Below, piece by piece: positions 8,283-17,703 of a stretch of DNA of 19,738 nucleotides (position 1 is the first letter of the stretch; each line of letters opens with the position of its first letter). Origin of the DNA: JBHJOF01 sp050330055. GTDB lineage: Bacteria; Pseudomonadota; Alphaproteobacteria; Kiloniellales; JAKSDN01. The DNA is taken from positions 1 to 19,738 of the forward strand of contig JBHJOF010000058.1 of the NCBI GenBank assembly GCA_050330055.1, read 5' to 3'. The translations under genes were made by a program, and so were the position numbers. Below the pieces are notes generated by a model that saw only the letters and a list, made by a program, of their open reading frames with translations, did no database searches and was not told the DNA's origin.

Positions 8283-8310
8283 CGAACGGCGCCCATTCAG
8301 GAGTTCCGCT

Positions 8311-8667
8311 ATGGACGAGAAAGAAAGCTTGGACTTGACCGATCTGGATCAGAACACGGCGGATGCCGATGACCAGCCGGACGCAGCGGCACCCGAGGAG
8401 TCCGAAAGGGTACCGACCAACGCCAGAGAGCTGGGCGCGGTCTACGAGATTCCGGTCCAGGTCTCGGCCGTGCTCGGCAAGGCGAACATGCAGGTCAGCC
8501 AGTTGCTGAAGCTGGGCCGCGGCGCCGTGGTCGAGCTCGATCGCAAGGTCGGCGATGCGATCGATATTTACGTCAACAACCGCTTGGTGGCACGCGGCGA
8601 GGTCGTCGTCGTGGAGGACCGGCTCGGCGTCACCATGACGGAAATCATCAAGACGGAGCACTCGTAA
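8311..8667 (+). CDS. fliN: Flagellar motor switch protein FliN
   Basis: FliN forms the lower part of the cytoplasmic C ring and also provides the docking site for FliH. The 118-residue product has an acidic N-terminal arm (about 1-40, many Asp/Glu) and a C-terminal SpoA/FliMN domain (about 44-115). Recognisable stretches are YEIPVQVSAVLGKANMQVSQ, LLKLGRGAVVELDRKVGDAI and LVARGEVVVVEDRLGVTM. Length and domain order are typical for short FliN proteins. The ATG at 8311 is preceded by AGGAG with about 7 nt spacing. The gene lies 28 nt after fliH and 34 nt before the motA-like gene. No anomaly is seen. Confidence 0.95.
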   Translation: MDEKESLDLTDLDQNTADADDQPDAAAPEESERVPTNARELGAVYEIPVQVSAVLGKANMQVSQLLKLGRGAVVELDRKVGDAIDIYVNNRLVARGEVVVVEDRLGVTMTEIIKTEHS

Positions 8668-8701
8668 AGAGTGCCCAGGGGCTACCGGGGAGCCGATCAG
8701 C

Positions 8702-9544
8702 ATGGCGCAAGTCAGCACAACACAAGCAACGGGTAGCCGCGCCGCCGGCATTGCGCGCGCGAAGGCCGGGCCGAGCATCGACATCGCCACCATCCTTGGC
8801 GTGATCGGCGCCTTCGCGGTGATCGGTACCGCCATGGCCGTGAGCGGCTCGCCCAGTTCCTTCGTCGACGTGCCAGCCATGCTGATCGTTGTCGGCGGCA
8901 CCTTTCTGGTCACCACCATCTCCTATTCGTTGGGGGAGATCTGGCGGGCGCAAAGCGTAATGCTGCGCGCCGTCGTCTATCACGCCGAGCAGCCTGACTT
9001 GGCCGCCCTGCGCGTCCTGGCGCTGGCGGACGCGGCGCGGCGCCAGGGCATCTTCACCCTGCAAAGCCACCTCTCCGGCCTGCGCAACAACCGCTTTCTG
9101 CAGCAGGCGCTGATCATGGTGGTGGACGGCACGCCGACCGACGAGGTCGACCGGGTCATGAACCAGGAACTGATGGCCACCATGGAGCGCCATCAGCGAT
9201 CGGCAGGCGTACTGCGCCGCGCCGGCGAGGTCGCTCCGGCCATGGGCCTGATCGGCACGCTGGTCGGCCTGGTGCAGATGCTGGGCAACCTGGAAGACCC
9301 CAGCACCATTGGCCCGGCCATGGCCATCGCTCTGCTCACCACCTTCTACGGCGCGGTGTTGGCCAACATGGTCTTCCTGCCGATCGCCAACAAGCTGGAG
9401 CGCAACTCGAACCTCGAGGCCATGATCAACCAGATCTACGTCCTGGGTGCCACCTCGATCAGCCGCCAGGAGAACCCGCGGCGGCTCGAGCTGATGCTGA
9501 ACACCATACTGCCGCCCGCCAAGCGGGTGAACTTCTTCGACTGA
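8702..9544 (+). CDS. motA: MotA/PomA-type flagellar stator subunit
   Basis: This is a four-helix membrane protein of the MotA/TolQ/ExbB family. The 280-residue product has helices at about 27-48, 56-76, 170-192 and 200-228, with a cytoplasmic loop of ~90 residues between the second and third. The SSFVDVPAMLIVVGGTFLV stretch resembles the PomA branch (sodium-type stators) and includes the conserved Asp of that branch at residue 56. The two functional prolines occur in APAMGLIGTLVGL and IGPAMAIALLTTFYGAV. The ion used cannot be decided from this subunit alone. GGGGAG at 8687-8692 supports the ATG at 8702. A motB/pomB partner is normally adjacent but none is present here. A TolQ/ExbB role is less likely given the location inside the flagellar operon and the PomA-like first helices. 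Confidence 0.85.
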   Translation: MAQVSTTQATGSRAAGIARAKAGPSIDIATILGVIGAFAVIGTAMAVSGSPSSFVDVPAMLIVVGGTFLVTTISYSLGEIWRAQSVMLRAVVYHAEQPDLAALRVLALADAARRQGIFTLQSHLSGLRNNRFLQQALIMVVDGTPTDEVDRVMNQELMATMERHQRSAGVLRRAGEVAPAMGLIGTLVGLVQMLGNLEDPSTIGPAMAIALLTTFYGAVLANMVFLPIANKLERNSNLEAMINQIYVLGATSISRQENPRRLELMLNTILPPAKRVNFFD

Positions 9545-9566
9545 TCGCACGAAGCGGGAGTTATTC

Positions 9567-10955
<1,389 letters not shown>

Positions 10956-11005
10956 CCGCGCCGGCGAGTCCCTGTCGCTGAGCCCGGCAAGCGGTGCCCT
11001 AGGCC

Positions 11006-13138
11006 ATGTCAGACGTAAGCAGCGAGCAGACTGCCGTCGCCCCCGCCGGTGAGGCCGGAGCGGGCGGTGCCACCTTGAGCCGCGTGGTCGCCGCACTGAA
11101 GCGCGGCGACATCGCCCTGGCGCTCGGCATCGTCTGCATCCTGGCGGTGCTCATCCTGCCGATGCCGAGCTGGATGCTCGACATCTCGCTGGCCATGTCG
11201 ATGACGCTCTCCGTCCTGATCCTCATGACGGTGCTGTTCATCAACCGGGCACTCGACTTCAGCTCGTTTCCGACGGTGCTGCTGATCGCCACCATGCTGC
11301 GGCTGTCGCTGAATCTGGCCTCGACCCGACTGATCCTGGCCAACGGCCACGAGGGCTCGGCGGCCGCCGGCCAGGTCATCCAGGCCTTCGGCAACTTCGT
11401 GATGGGCGGCAACTTCGTCATCGGCATCATCGTCTTCGGCATCCTGGTGATCGTGAACTTCATCGTCATCACCAAGGGCTCCGGCCGCATCGCCGAGGTC
11501 TCGGCCCGCTTCAGCCTGGACGCCATGCCGGGCAAGCAGATGGCGATCGATGCCGACCTCTCGGCCGGCCTGATCAACGAGGCCGAGGCACGCGAGCGGC
11601 GCAAGTGGCTGGAGGATGAGAGCAACTTCTACGGCGCCATGGACGGCGCCGCCAAGTTCGTGCGCGGTGACGCCATCGCCGGCCTGCTGATCACCTTCAT
11701 CAATGTAATCGGCGGCATGATCATCGGCATCGCCCAGATGGACCTGTCGCTGTCCCAGGCGGCCGAGAGCTACACCGTGCTGACCGTCGGCGACGGCCTG
11801 GTGACCCAGATTCCGGCGATCATCGTCTCGACCGCAGCCGGTCTCCTGGTCTCGAAGTCGGCGGCGATCGGCTCGGCCGACAAGGCGGTCTTCTCACAGC
11901 TCGGCGGCTATCCCCGCGCGCTCGGCCTGTCGAGCGGCCTGATGCTGGTGCTGGCGCTGATGCCGGGCATCCCCTTCGTGCCCTTCGTGGCACTGGCCGG
12001 CGTCGCCGGCGGCCTCGCCTGGTACAGCAACCAGCGCCAGGAAGACAAGATTCGCGAGGAGATCGAGACCGAGTCCGCGGCCCAAGCGCCGGCGCCGCTG
12101 GCCGAAGAGCCGATCGCCAACAGCCTGCAGATCGACTACGTGCGCCTGGAGCTGGGATACGGCCTGCTCGCCTTGATCAATAACCAGAGCGGCCAGCGGA
12201 TCACCGACCAGATCAAGGCGCTGCGCCGTCAGCTCGCGCAGGACGCCGGCTTCGTGCTGCCCTCAGTGCGCATCCAGGACAACCTGCAGCTTCCGCCCAA
12301 CAGCTACGTGGTGCGGGTCAAGGAAATCGAGGCCGGGCGCGGCGACCTGCGGCCCAACATGCTGCTGGTCATGGACCCGCGCGGCGAGCGAATCACCCTG
12401 CCCGGCGAAGAGACGGTGGAGCCGACCTTCGGCCTGCCGGCCATGTGGGTCGATGAGAGCGCACGCGAGGAGGCGCTGTTCCGCGGCTACACGGTGGTCG
12501 ACCCGCCGACCGTGATCACCACCCACATTACCGAGATCATCAAGGACAACATGGCCGAGCTGCTGTCCTATGCCGAGACGCAGAAGCTGCTCGACGAGCT
12601 GGACCAGGACCAGCAGAAGCTGGTCGGCGACCTGGTCCCCGGCCAGATCGGCCTGGGCGGCGTGCAGCGCGTGCTGCAGAACCTGCTGTCGGAGCGCATC
12701 TCGATCCGCGACCTGCCGACCATCCTGGAGGGCGTCTCCGAGGCCTGCGGCTACACCCGCAACGTAACCGTGATCACCGAGCACGTCCGCGCCCGCCTGG
12801 CGCGCCAGATCTCCAATGCCTACACTGGCGACCAGGGCTACATCCCGCTGATCACCCTGTCGCACGCCTGGGAGGAGGACTTCGCCGAGTCGCTGATCGG
12901 CGACGGTGAGGAACGCCAGCTCGCCATGGCACCCTCCAAGATTCAGGAGTTCATCGCCGCGGTCGGCCAGACCTTCGAGCGCTACGCCATGATGGGCGAG
13001 GCGCCGGCCCTGCTGACCAGCCCGGGCATCCGGCCCTACGTGCGCTCTATCATCGAGCGCTTCCGGCCGTCGACCGCCGTGCTGTCGCAGAACGAGATCC
13101 ACGCCAAGGCCCGCATCAAGACGCTCGGCCAGATCTGA
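11006..13138 (+). CDS. flhA: Flagellar type III export gate protein FlhA
   Basis: FlhA is the large export-gate component of the flagellar secretion system; its cytoplasmic domain forms a nonameric ring that receives substrates and chaperones. The 710-residue length is typical. The first ~340 residues contain about eight membrane helices. The FHIPEP region is clear: RLSLNLASTRLIL, the cytoplasmic loop SGRIAEVSARFSLDAMPGKQ (from about residue 158), then MAIDADLSAGLI and NFYGAMDGAAKFVRGDAIAG. The soluble C-terminal domain (about 360-710) includes VRLELGYGLLALIN and PVLTSPGIRPYVR-like sequence (LLTSPGIRPYVRSIIERF). The ATG at 11006 has only a weak upstream ribosome site. The stop codon overlaps the ATG of a mini-ORF leading into flhF. 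Confidence 0.97.
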   Translation: MSDVSSEQTAVAPAGEAGAGGATLSRVVAALKRGDIALALGIVCILAVLILPMPSWMLDISLAMSMTLSVLILMTVLFINRALDFSSFPTVLLIATMLRLSLNLASTRLILANGHEGSAAAGQVIQAFGNFVMGGNFVIGIIVFGILVIVNFIVITKGSGRIAEVSARFSLDAMPGKQMAIDADLSAGLINEAEARERRKWLEDESNFYGAMDGAAKFVRGDAIAGLLITFINVIGGMIIGIAQMDLSLSQAAESYTVLTVGDGLVTQIPAIIVSTAAGLLVSKSAAIGSADKAVFSQLGGYPRALGLSSGLMLVLALMPGIPFVPFVALAGVAGGLAWYSNQRQEDKIREEIETESAAQAPAPLAEEPIANSLQIDYVRLELGYGLLALINNQSGQRITDQIKALRRQLAQDAGFVLPSVRIQDNLQLPPNSYVVRVKEIEAGRGDLRPNMLLVMDPRGERITLPGEETVEPTFGLPAMWVDESAREEALFRGYTVVDPPTVITTHITEIIKDNMAELLSYAETQKLLDELDQDQQKLVGDLVPGQIGLGGVQRVLQNLLSERISIRDLPTILEGVSEACGYTRNVTVITEHVRARLARQISNAYTGDQGYIPLITLSHAWEEDFAESLIGDGEERQLAMAPSKIQEFIAAVGQTFERYAMMGEAPALLTSPGIRPYVRSIIERFRPSTAVLSQNEIHAKARIKTLGQI

Positions 13139-13179
13139 TGAGCAGCAGCACGAGCAGTAGAGCAGCCGATGCGTCTTAA
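13138..13179 (+). other. Possible 13-codon coupling mini-ORF between flhA and flhF
   Basis: The flhA stop TGA (13136-13138) shares its A with an ATG at 13138-13140. This opens a 13-codon frame (MSSSTSSRAADAS) ending in TAA at 13177-13179, a few bases past the flhF ATG at 13169. flhF itself has no convincing Shine-Dalgarno sequence, so ribosomes translating the mini-ORF could be delivered to the flhF start. It may also be chance; no peptide function is proposed. Confidence 0.25.
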
Positions 13180-14173
13180 GAGCTTCACCGCCAAGTCCGT
13201 GCCCGAGGCGATGCGCAAGGTCCGCGACCAGCTCGGTCCGGACGCCGTCATCCTCTCGAGCCACACGGACCCCTGCGGCCTGGTCAAGGTCACCGCGGCG
13301 CTCGATGGGCAGCCGGATGCCGGCGGCGCCATGGCGGACTTTTCCGACAGCCTGCGCGCCATCGACGACCTGAGCGAGACCCTGGACTATCACCGCGTCC
13401 CGCCGGGCCTGGCCGACCGCCTGATCGCCGCCGCCAGCAGCATCACGACCGACGACGCGACCATGGCGCTGGCCGCCGCGCTCGACGCCGAGATCGCCTT
13501 CGCCCCGCTCAACAAGCGGCACGCCGAGCGGCCGCTGCTGCTGGCCGGGCCGCCCGGCGCCGGGAAGACCGCGACGGCGGCCAAGCTCTGCGCCTGGGCG
13601 CGGCTGCTCGAGCTCGAAGCCACCATCATCTCGATGGACGACGTGAAGGCCGGCGCGGCGGCGCAGGTCGGCGCCTACGCGACCGCGCTCGGCGCCCAGC
13701 TCGACCAGGCGAGCGACGCCAGGGATCTGCAGCACAGGCTGAAGGACGTAGCGCCGGGCGGCTTCGTGGTGATCGACACGGTCGGCACCAATCCCTTCGA
13801 CGCCAACGAGCAGGCGCAGCTTGCCGAGCTGGCGGAGGCTGCGAGTGCACCAATCACGCTGGTGCTTCCGGCCGGCGGCGACACCATGGAAACGGCCGAG
13901 ATCGCGCTGGCCTTCCAGGCAAGCGGCGCTCGCAATCTGATTGCCACCAAGCTCGACGCTACGCGCCGCCTGGGCGGCGTCCTGAGCGCTGCGCATGCCG
14001 CTGGGCTCGCCCTGGTTGCCGGCGGCACCGCACCCAGCATCGGCAACGGCCTGATCACCATCAACCCGGTTTCGCTGGCGCGCCAGATGCGCCCCGCCCC
14101 CGCCGAAGCGACGCCGATCGCAAACTCGGGAAACAGGCCCGCGGGAACCAAGGCCTCGGGAACAAAGGGATGA
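13169..14173 (+). CDS. flhF: Flagellar positioning SRP-type GTPase FlhF (short form)
   Basis: FlhF is an SRP/FtsY-type GTPase that recruits early flagellar components to the pole. The N-terminus MRLKSFTAKSVPEAMRKVRD and LGPDAVILSS is the standard FlhF opening. The G domain has G1 GPPGAGKT (127-134), a G3-like VIDTVGTNPFD and the G4 TKLD motif. Near the end, PSIGNGLITINPVSLARQM resembles the usual FlhF ending. At 334 residues it is shorter than many homologues, mostly in the N-terminal B domain. The G2-like segment reads MDDVKAGAAAQ where most homologues have DTYRIGA, so a conserved Arg is Lys here. Its stop overlaps the flhG start (ATGA at 14170-14173), indicating translational coupling. No clear ribosome site precedes the ATG. 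Confidence 0.9.
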   Translation: MRLKSFTAKSVPEAMRKVRDQLGPDAVILSSHTDPCGLVKVTAALDGQPDAGGAMADFSDSLRAIDDLSETLDYHRVPPGLADRLIAAASSITTDDATMALAAALDAEIAFAPLNKRHAERPLLLAGPPGAGKTATAAKLCAWARLLELEATIISMDDVKAGAAAQVGAYATALGAQLDQASDARDLQHRLKDVAPGGFVVIDTVGTNPFDANEQAQLAELAEAASAPITLVLPAGGDTMETAEIALAFQASGARNLIATKLDATRRLGGVLSAAHAAGLALVAGGTAPSIGNGLITINPVSLARQMRPAPAEATPIANSGNRPAGTKASGTKG

Positions 14174-15000
14174 GCCAGATCACTGCTCTTCACACCGGCA
14201 TCTCGGCGGCGCTGCCCTGCGCCAAGCTGATCGCCGTCGCCTCGGGCAAGGGCGGAGTCGGCAAGACCTGGCTCTCGGCCGCGTTGACCCATGCGCTCGC
14301 CAACCAGGGACGCCGCAGCCTGCTGTTCGACGGCGACCTGGGGCTGGCCAACGTCGACATCCAGCTCGGCCTGACGCCGGAGCGCGACCTGGGCGCCGTG
14401 CTGGCCGGCCAGTGCAGCCTGGCCGACGCCATCACGCCGGTCGAGAGCGCCAATTTCGATGTGATCGCCGGGCGCTCGGGCTCCGGCAGCCTGGCCAACC
14501 TGCCGGCCAACAAGCTGGCCGGCCTGAGCGACGACCTGGTCAAGCTCACCGAGCGCTACGACGACGTGGTCATCGACCTGGGCGCCGGCATCGAGCGCAC
14601 GGTGCGCCACCTGGCCGGGCTCGCCGCGACCTGCCTGGTCATCACCACGGACGAGCCGACCTCGCTGACCGACGCCTATGCCTTCATCAAGCTGACCCTG
14701 GCGGCGCCGGGGCGGCAGCACCCCCTCGGTCCATCGGGCGCAGACCTGCGGGTCGTGGTCAACATGGCCGGCTCGCGCAGCGAAGGCGAGCGCACCTACG
14801 GCACGCTCAGCAAGGCCTGCGCCACCTTCCTGAAGGCCAACCCGCCGCTTGCCGGCATCATCCCACGCGACGCCAAGGTCAAGGACGCGATCCGCCACCA
14901 GACGCCGATCCTGCAGCGCCATCCCGGCTCGCCGGCGGCCAAGGCGATCGAGGTCCTGGCGCAGAGCCTGCGACCGAACGGCGGCCGAACGGCGGCCTGA
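14170..15000 (+). CDS. flhG: Flagellar number regulator FlhG (MinD/ParA-type ATPase)
   Basis: FlhG (FleN/YlxH) is a MinD-like ATPase that works with FlhF to limit flagellar number. The 276-residue product has the deviant Walker A SGKGGVGKT (25-33), the switch region LFDGDLGLANVDIQLGL (about 53-70), and a Walker B-like DDVVIDLGAGIERTV. TTDEPTSLTDAYAFIKL is the typical FlhG/MinD segment after it. The N-terminus is short (MSQITALHTGISAALP) and lacks a recognisable DQAxxLR motif, which in other FlhG proteins is the FlhF-stimulating element. The ATG at 14170 overlaps the flhF TGA by 4 nt. The next gene begins 5 nt after its stop, so flhF, flhG and the FliK-like gene are one translational block. 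Confidence 0.9.
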   Translation: MSQITALHTGISAALPCAKLIAVASGKGGVGKTWLSAALTHALANQGRRSLLFDGDLGLANVDIQLGLTPERDLGAVLAGQCSLADAITPVESANFDVIAGRSGSGSLANLPANKLAGLSDDLVKLTERYDDVVIDLGAGIERTVRHLAGLAATCLVITTDEPTSLTDAYAFIKLTLAAPGRQHPLGPSGADLRVVVNMAGSRSEGERTYGTLSKACATFLKANPPLAGIIPRDAKVKDAIRHQTPILQRHPGSPAAKAIEVLAQSLRPNGGRTAA

Positions 15001-15004
15001 TGCG

Positions 15005-17074
15005 ATGAGCCAGGTCACCCTCCAGGGACCCCTGTTCGGCGCCAGCCCTGCCGCGGCGGCCGCGAACGGGGTGCCCGGGGTGATCGCCGATCCGCCGCCG
15101 GCCGTCACGCAGCTGGCCAGCGGTCATCTGCTGCAGGGCGAGGTGGTCGGCCGCAACGAGCAGGGCCAGACCCTGGTAAAGACCGAGCTCGGCACGCTGG
15201 CGGTCACGACCAAGGCGCAGCTGCCGACCGGCAGCCAGGTCACCCTGCAGATCCGCACCGCCGGCGCGCAGATTCAGATCGCCGTGCTGCAGGTCGACGG
15301 CCACGCGCCGCACCTGCGCGGCAGCGGACCCGCGGTCGCCGCCGCTACCGCGCAGCCGGCCGCAGCTGCACCGGCCGCCAGTCCGGCACCGCGCCAGGTG
15401 ACCGACCAGGTCGTCAGGCCCTCCGCCGGCCTGCCCGGCACCATCGCCGATCCGCCGGCCGGGCTCGCCAAGCTGCCGCCGGGCACGCTGCTGCAGGGCG
15501 CCGTGCTGGGCCGCGACGCCGCCGGCCACTACCTGGTGCGCACTGAGTTCGGCACCCTGCCGCTCACCACCGACGTGCAGCTTGCCAGCGGCAACCGCGT
15601 CAGCCTGCGGGTCACGAGCGTGCTGCCCCAGGTGCAGGTGCTGGTCACCCCGGCCGAGGGCCCACAGGCGGGCACCGGCGGCGCGGCCCGGGCAACGGGG
15701 CCCGTGGGTACGGGGCCTGTGGCGGCTGGCCCCGTACCCGCGGGCATCAATCCCACCGCTGGCAGCCAGCCGGGCCCAATGGCGCTCCGGGCCGCCGCCA
15801 GCCCGCACACGGCGAGCACGGTCGACGTCCTCACGCTCGGACAGACGGTGCGCGCACTGGTCATCAGCACGGCCGCCCCTTGGTCCCCTGGGGTGCAGCC
15901 GGCCGGCGCCGCCCTGCTTGCCGGGACCGCGCTCCTGCCTGGCGCAGCGACCGACGCGGTCCCCGGCCTGCCGCCGCTACGGGCAGGCGCCGCGATACAG
16001 CTTCACATCATCCAGGTGACACCGCCCGACCTGCCGCCGCCGGGGGCCAAGCCCTCCGGACAGGCGGGCAGCAGTCCAAGCGGAGCCGCCCAAGCGGGAA
16101 CGGGCCAAACTAGCCCCGGCGCCCCTGCCCCACCCGGCGGCCTGCCGCAGCAAGGCCCGCCGCCGCCCGCAGCAGGCAGCGTCCGGCTGGAAGGCCTGGT
16201 CACCGGCAGCACGGCGTCGGGCCAGCCCCAGGTGCAGACCGCGGCCGGGCTGCTGACCCTGCAGATCGGCGCCCAGCTCCCGGCCGGCACGCGGCTGGCG
16301 CTCGACCTGCCGACCCAGCAGCTCGCCGCCCTGACACCGCCTGGGGTGCCGGGGGCGACGCCTTTGGCGCTGCCGGCAGCCGGCAGCGACGCGAACAGCC
16401 TGGCCTATAGCTGGCCGGCATTACAGCTCGCCCTGGAGGGGCTGGAGAGACTCGACGCCGCCGAGGCGCGGGCGCTGCTGTCGCAGCAGGGCCCGACCGC
16501 GCCGCTGCCGCAGCCGGGGCCCCGCCTCTCCTCGGCCATGCTGTTCTTCATCAACGCGCTGACCGGCGGCGACCCGGGCGCTTGGCTCGGCGAGCTGATG
16601 GGCGGGCATGCCCAGCGGCGCCTTGAGCGGGCCGGCCAGGGCGACCTGCTGGCCCGCCTGCGCGGCGACCTGGGCGGCCTCGCGCGCCTGACCGATGCCG
16701 CCGGCGAAAGCTGGCGCCTACTGCCGATCCCGCTCTACGACGGCCAGCAGCTGCAGCAGATGCGCCTCTTCCTGCGCCAGCGCCGCGACGGCTCCAAAGG
16801 CCGCGGCAAGGACGCCGAGGCGACGCGCTTCCTGCTCGAGGTATCGCTTACCCGGCTGGGCGACCTGCAGCTCGACGGCCTGGTGCGGCGCAAGCGCTTC
16901 GACCTGATCCTGCGCAGCCGCCAGGCGCTACCCGTCGCCATGCGCCAGGACATCAGCGCCATCTTCACCGCCGCCAACGAGGCGAGCGGCAGCGAGGGCA
17001 GCATCACCTTCCAGGACTCGCCCGACTGGCAGCCCATGCCGATCGGCGCCGCGGCGACGGGACTGGTGGTGTAA
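15005..17074 (+). CDS. Second FliK-like flagellar protein with repeated modules
   Basis: The 689-residue product has an N-terminal region of repeated modules separated by Ala/Pro/Gly-rich linkers. Module 1 (about residues 24-97, GVIADPPPAVTQLASGHLLQ...) and module 2 (about 145-215, GTIADPPAGLAKLPPGTLLQ...) are clearly alike. More degenerate copies start near 273 and 391. The C-terminal ~180 residues (from about 509) include LLPIPLYDGQQLQQMRLFLR, then FLLEVSLTRLGDLQLDGLV and FDLILRSRQALPVAMRQDI. This resembles the C-terminal domain of long FliK-type hook-length proteins. I infer a hook-length or export-switch role, but a true fliK is already present upstream, so the function is open. The ATG at 15005 is preferred over in-frame upstream starts inside flhG because it lies 5 nt after the flhG stop; TGATGCGATGAG contains two nested starts. 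No membrane segment or signal peptide is seen. Confidence 0.75.
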   Translation: MSQVTLQGPLFGASPAAAAANGVPGVIADPPPAVTQLASGHLLQGEVVGRNEQGQTLVKTELGTLAVTTKAQLPTGSQVTLQIRTAGAQIQIAVLQVDGHAPHLRGSGPAVAAATAQPAAAAPAASPAPRQVTDQVVRPSAGLPGTIADPPAGLAKLPPGTLLQGAVLGRDAAGHYLVRTEFGTLPLTTDVQLASGNRVSLRVTSVLPQVQVLVTPAEGPQAGTGGAARATGPVGTGPVAAGPVPAGINPTAGSQPGPMALRAAASPHTASTVDVLTLGQTVRALVISTAAPWSPGVQPAGAALLAGTALLPGAATDAVPGLPPLRAGAAIQLHIIQVTPPDLPPPGAKPSGQAGSSPSGAAQAGTGQTSPGAPAPPGGLPQQGPPPPAAGSVRLEGLVTGSTASGQPQVQTAAGLLTLQIGAQLPAGTRLALDLPTQQLAALTPPGVPGATPLALPAAGSDANSLAYSWPALQLALEGLERLDAAEARALLSQQGPTAPLPQPGPRLSSAMLFFINALTGGDPGAWLGELMGGHAQRRLERAGQGDLLARLRGDLGGLARLTDAAGESWRLLPIPLYDGQQLQQMRLFLRQRRDGSKGRGKDAEATRFLLEVSLTRLGDLQLDGLVRRKRFDLILRSRQALPVAMRQDISAIFTAANEASGSEGSITFQDSPDWQPMPIGAAATGLVV

Positions 17075-17103
17075 TGCCAGGTCCCGATAGTGATGACCGA
17101 TTG

Positions 17104-17145
17104 CCCATGCTTCGAGACGCCGCTTCGCGGCTCCTCAGCATGAGG
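17104..17145 (+). repeat. REP-like palindromic repeat, copy 1
   Basis: The element runs from CCCATGCTTCGAGACG through a GCCGCTTCGCGGC hairpin to CTCCTCAGCATGAGG. It resembles the dispersed palindromic repeats common in alphaproteobacterial genomes such as Bradyrhizobium (pattern CTTCGAGACG...CTCCTCAG.ATGAGG). Its inverted partner is 28 nt downstream. It lies between convergent genes and may help stop transcription from the flagellar operon. Confidence 0.7.
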
Positions 17146-17173
17146 TTGTAGGATGTTGACATAGAACGTCATT

Positions 17174-17217
17174 CCTCATCCTGAGGAGCGTTCGAAGAAC
17201 GCGTCTCGAAGGATGGG
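17174..17217 (-). repeat. REP-like palindromic repeat, copy 2 (inverted)
   Basis: CCTCATCCTGAGGAGCG, then TTCGAA and CGTCTCGAAGGATGGG, form the reverse complement of copy 1 with several differences in the centre. Together the two copies make a head-to-head pair about 114 nt long that could fold into one large hairpin. The rest of the 229-nt gap (17075-17303) shows no further feature. Confidence 0.7.
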
Positions 17218-17303
17218 CCATGAGTCGCTAGATTCGAGACGGCGTATAAGGGAGTCCGGTCCTGACCGAGACCGCCATGGGCTCGACTGCCCGCGCAGTC
17301 CAG

Positions 17304-17645
17304 CTATGGTCCGAGAAGGCTGATCGCGAAGACAGCGGCCAGAAAGCAGACGACCCACAGCAGAATTGGACCTGCCGGGCCGCTGAGCTCAAAGGGCCCA
17401 AGGCGGATGGACACGGGCCCTTCCGATGTTTGCTGAAACGCAACCACAACGCCGAAGGCCAGAGCGGCGGCCATGGGGAGGCCTATGACCAGCCCGAAGT
17501 TCGCCAGCACGAACTGGGTCCAGGTTTCATGGCCAAAGGTCGCGTCGCAAATCCATCCGAAGAGCAGAGAGAAGATACCGGCCAAAAGGAGCGCCCCGAC
17601 AGCCAGTCCCAGCCGCGATCGGCTGGTCAATTGCGGTGCGCTCAT
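17304..17645 (-). CDS. Small integral membrane protein of unknown function
   Basis: The 113-residue product has three hydrophobic segments: about 12-32 (LGLAVGALLLAGIFSLLFGW), 44-69 (FVLANFGLVIGLPMAAALAF) and 90-112 (GPILLWVVCFLAAVFAISLL). Between the second and third is a short polar stretch (EGPVSIRLGPFELSG). I recognise no named family. The ATG at 17645 is preceded by GGTGG with 4 nt spacing. The clean hydrophobic pattern supports a real gene over the overlapping plus-strand frames, whose products are polar and featureless. It follows the ketopantoate-reductase-like gene by 58 nt on the same strand, so it could be the last gene of that transcript or stand alone. Function unknown. Confidence 0.6.
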   Translation of the reverse strand: MSAPQLTSRSRLGLAVGALLLAGIFSLLFGWICDATFGHETWTQFVLANFGLVIGLPMAAALAFGVVVAFQQTSEGPVSIRLGPFELSGPAGPILLWVVCFLAAVFAISLLGP

Positions 17646-17703
17646 CGTTCCACCATCGTATGCGCAGCTCGCGGATGGTCACCGCCCATCCCTGTCCTGC
17701 GCG

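Noticed and set aside
12263..13996. 577-codon minus-strand open frame opposite flhA and flhF
   Set aside because: Antisense shadow of two clear genes; no motif recognised.
14849..15004. 52-codon upstream extension of the FliK-like protein into flhG
   Set aside because: The extension is Arg/Ser-rich out-of-frame flhG sequence. ATG 15005, directly after the flhG stop, gives a sensible N-terminus.
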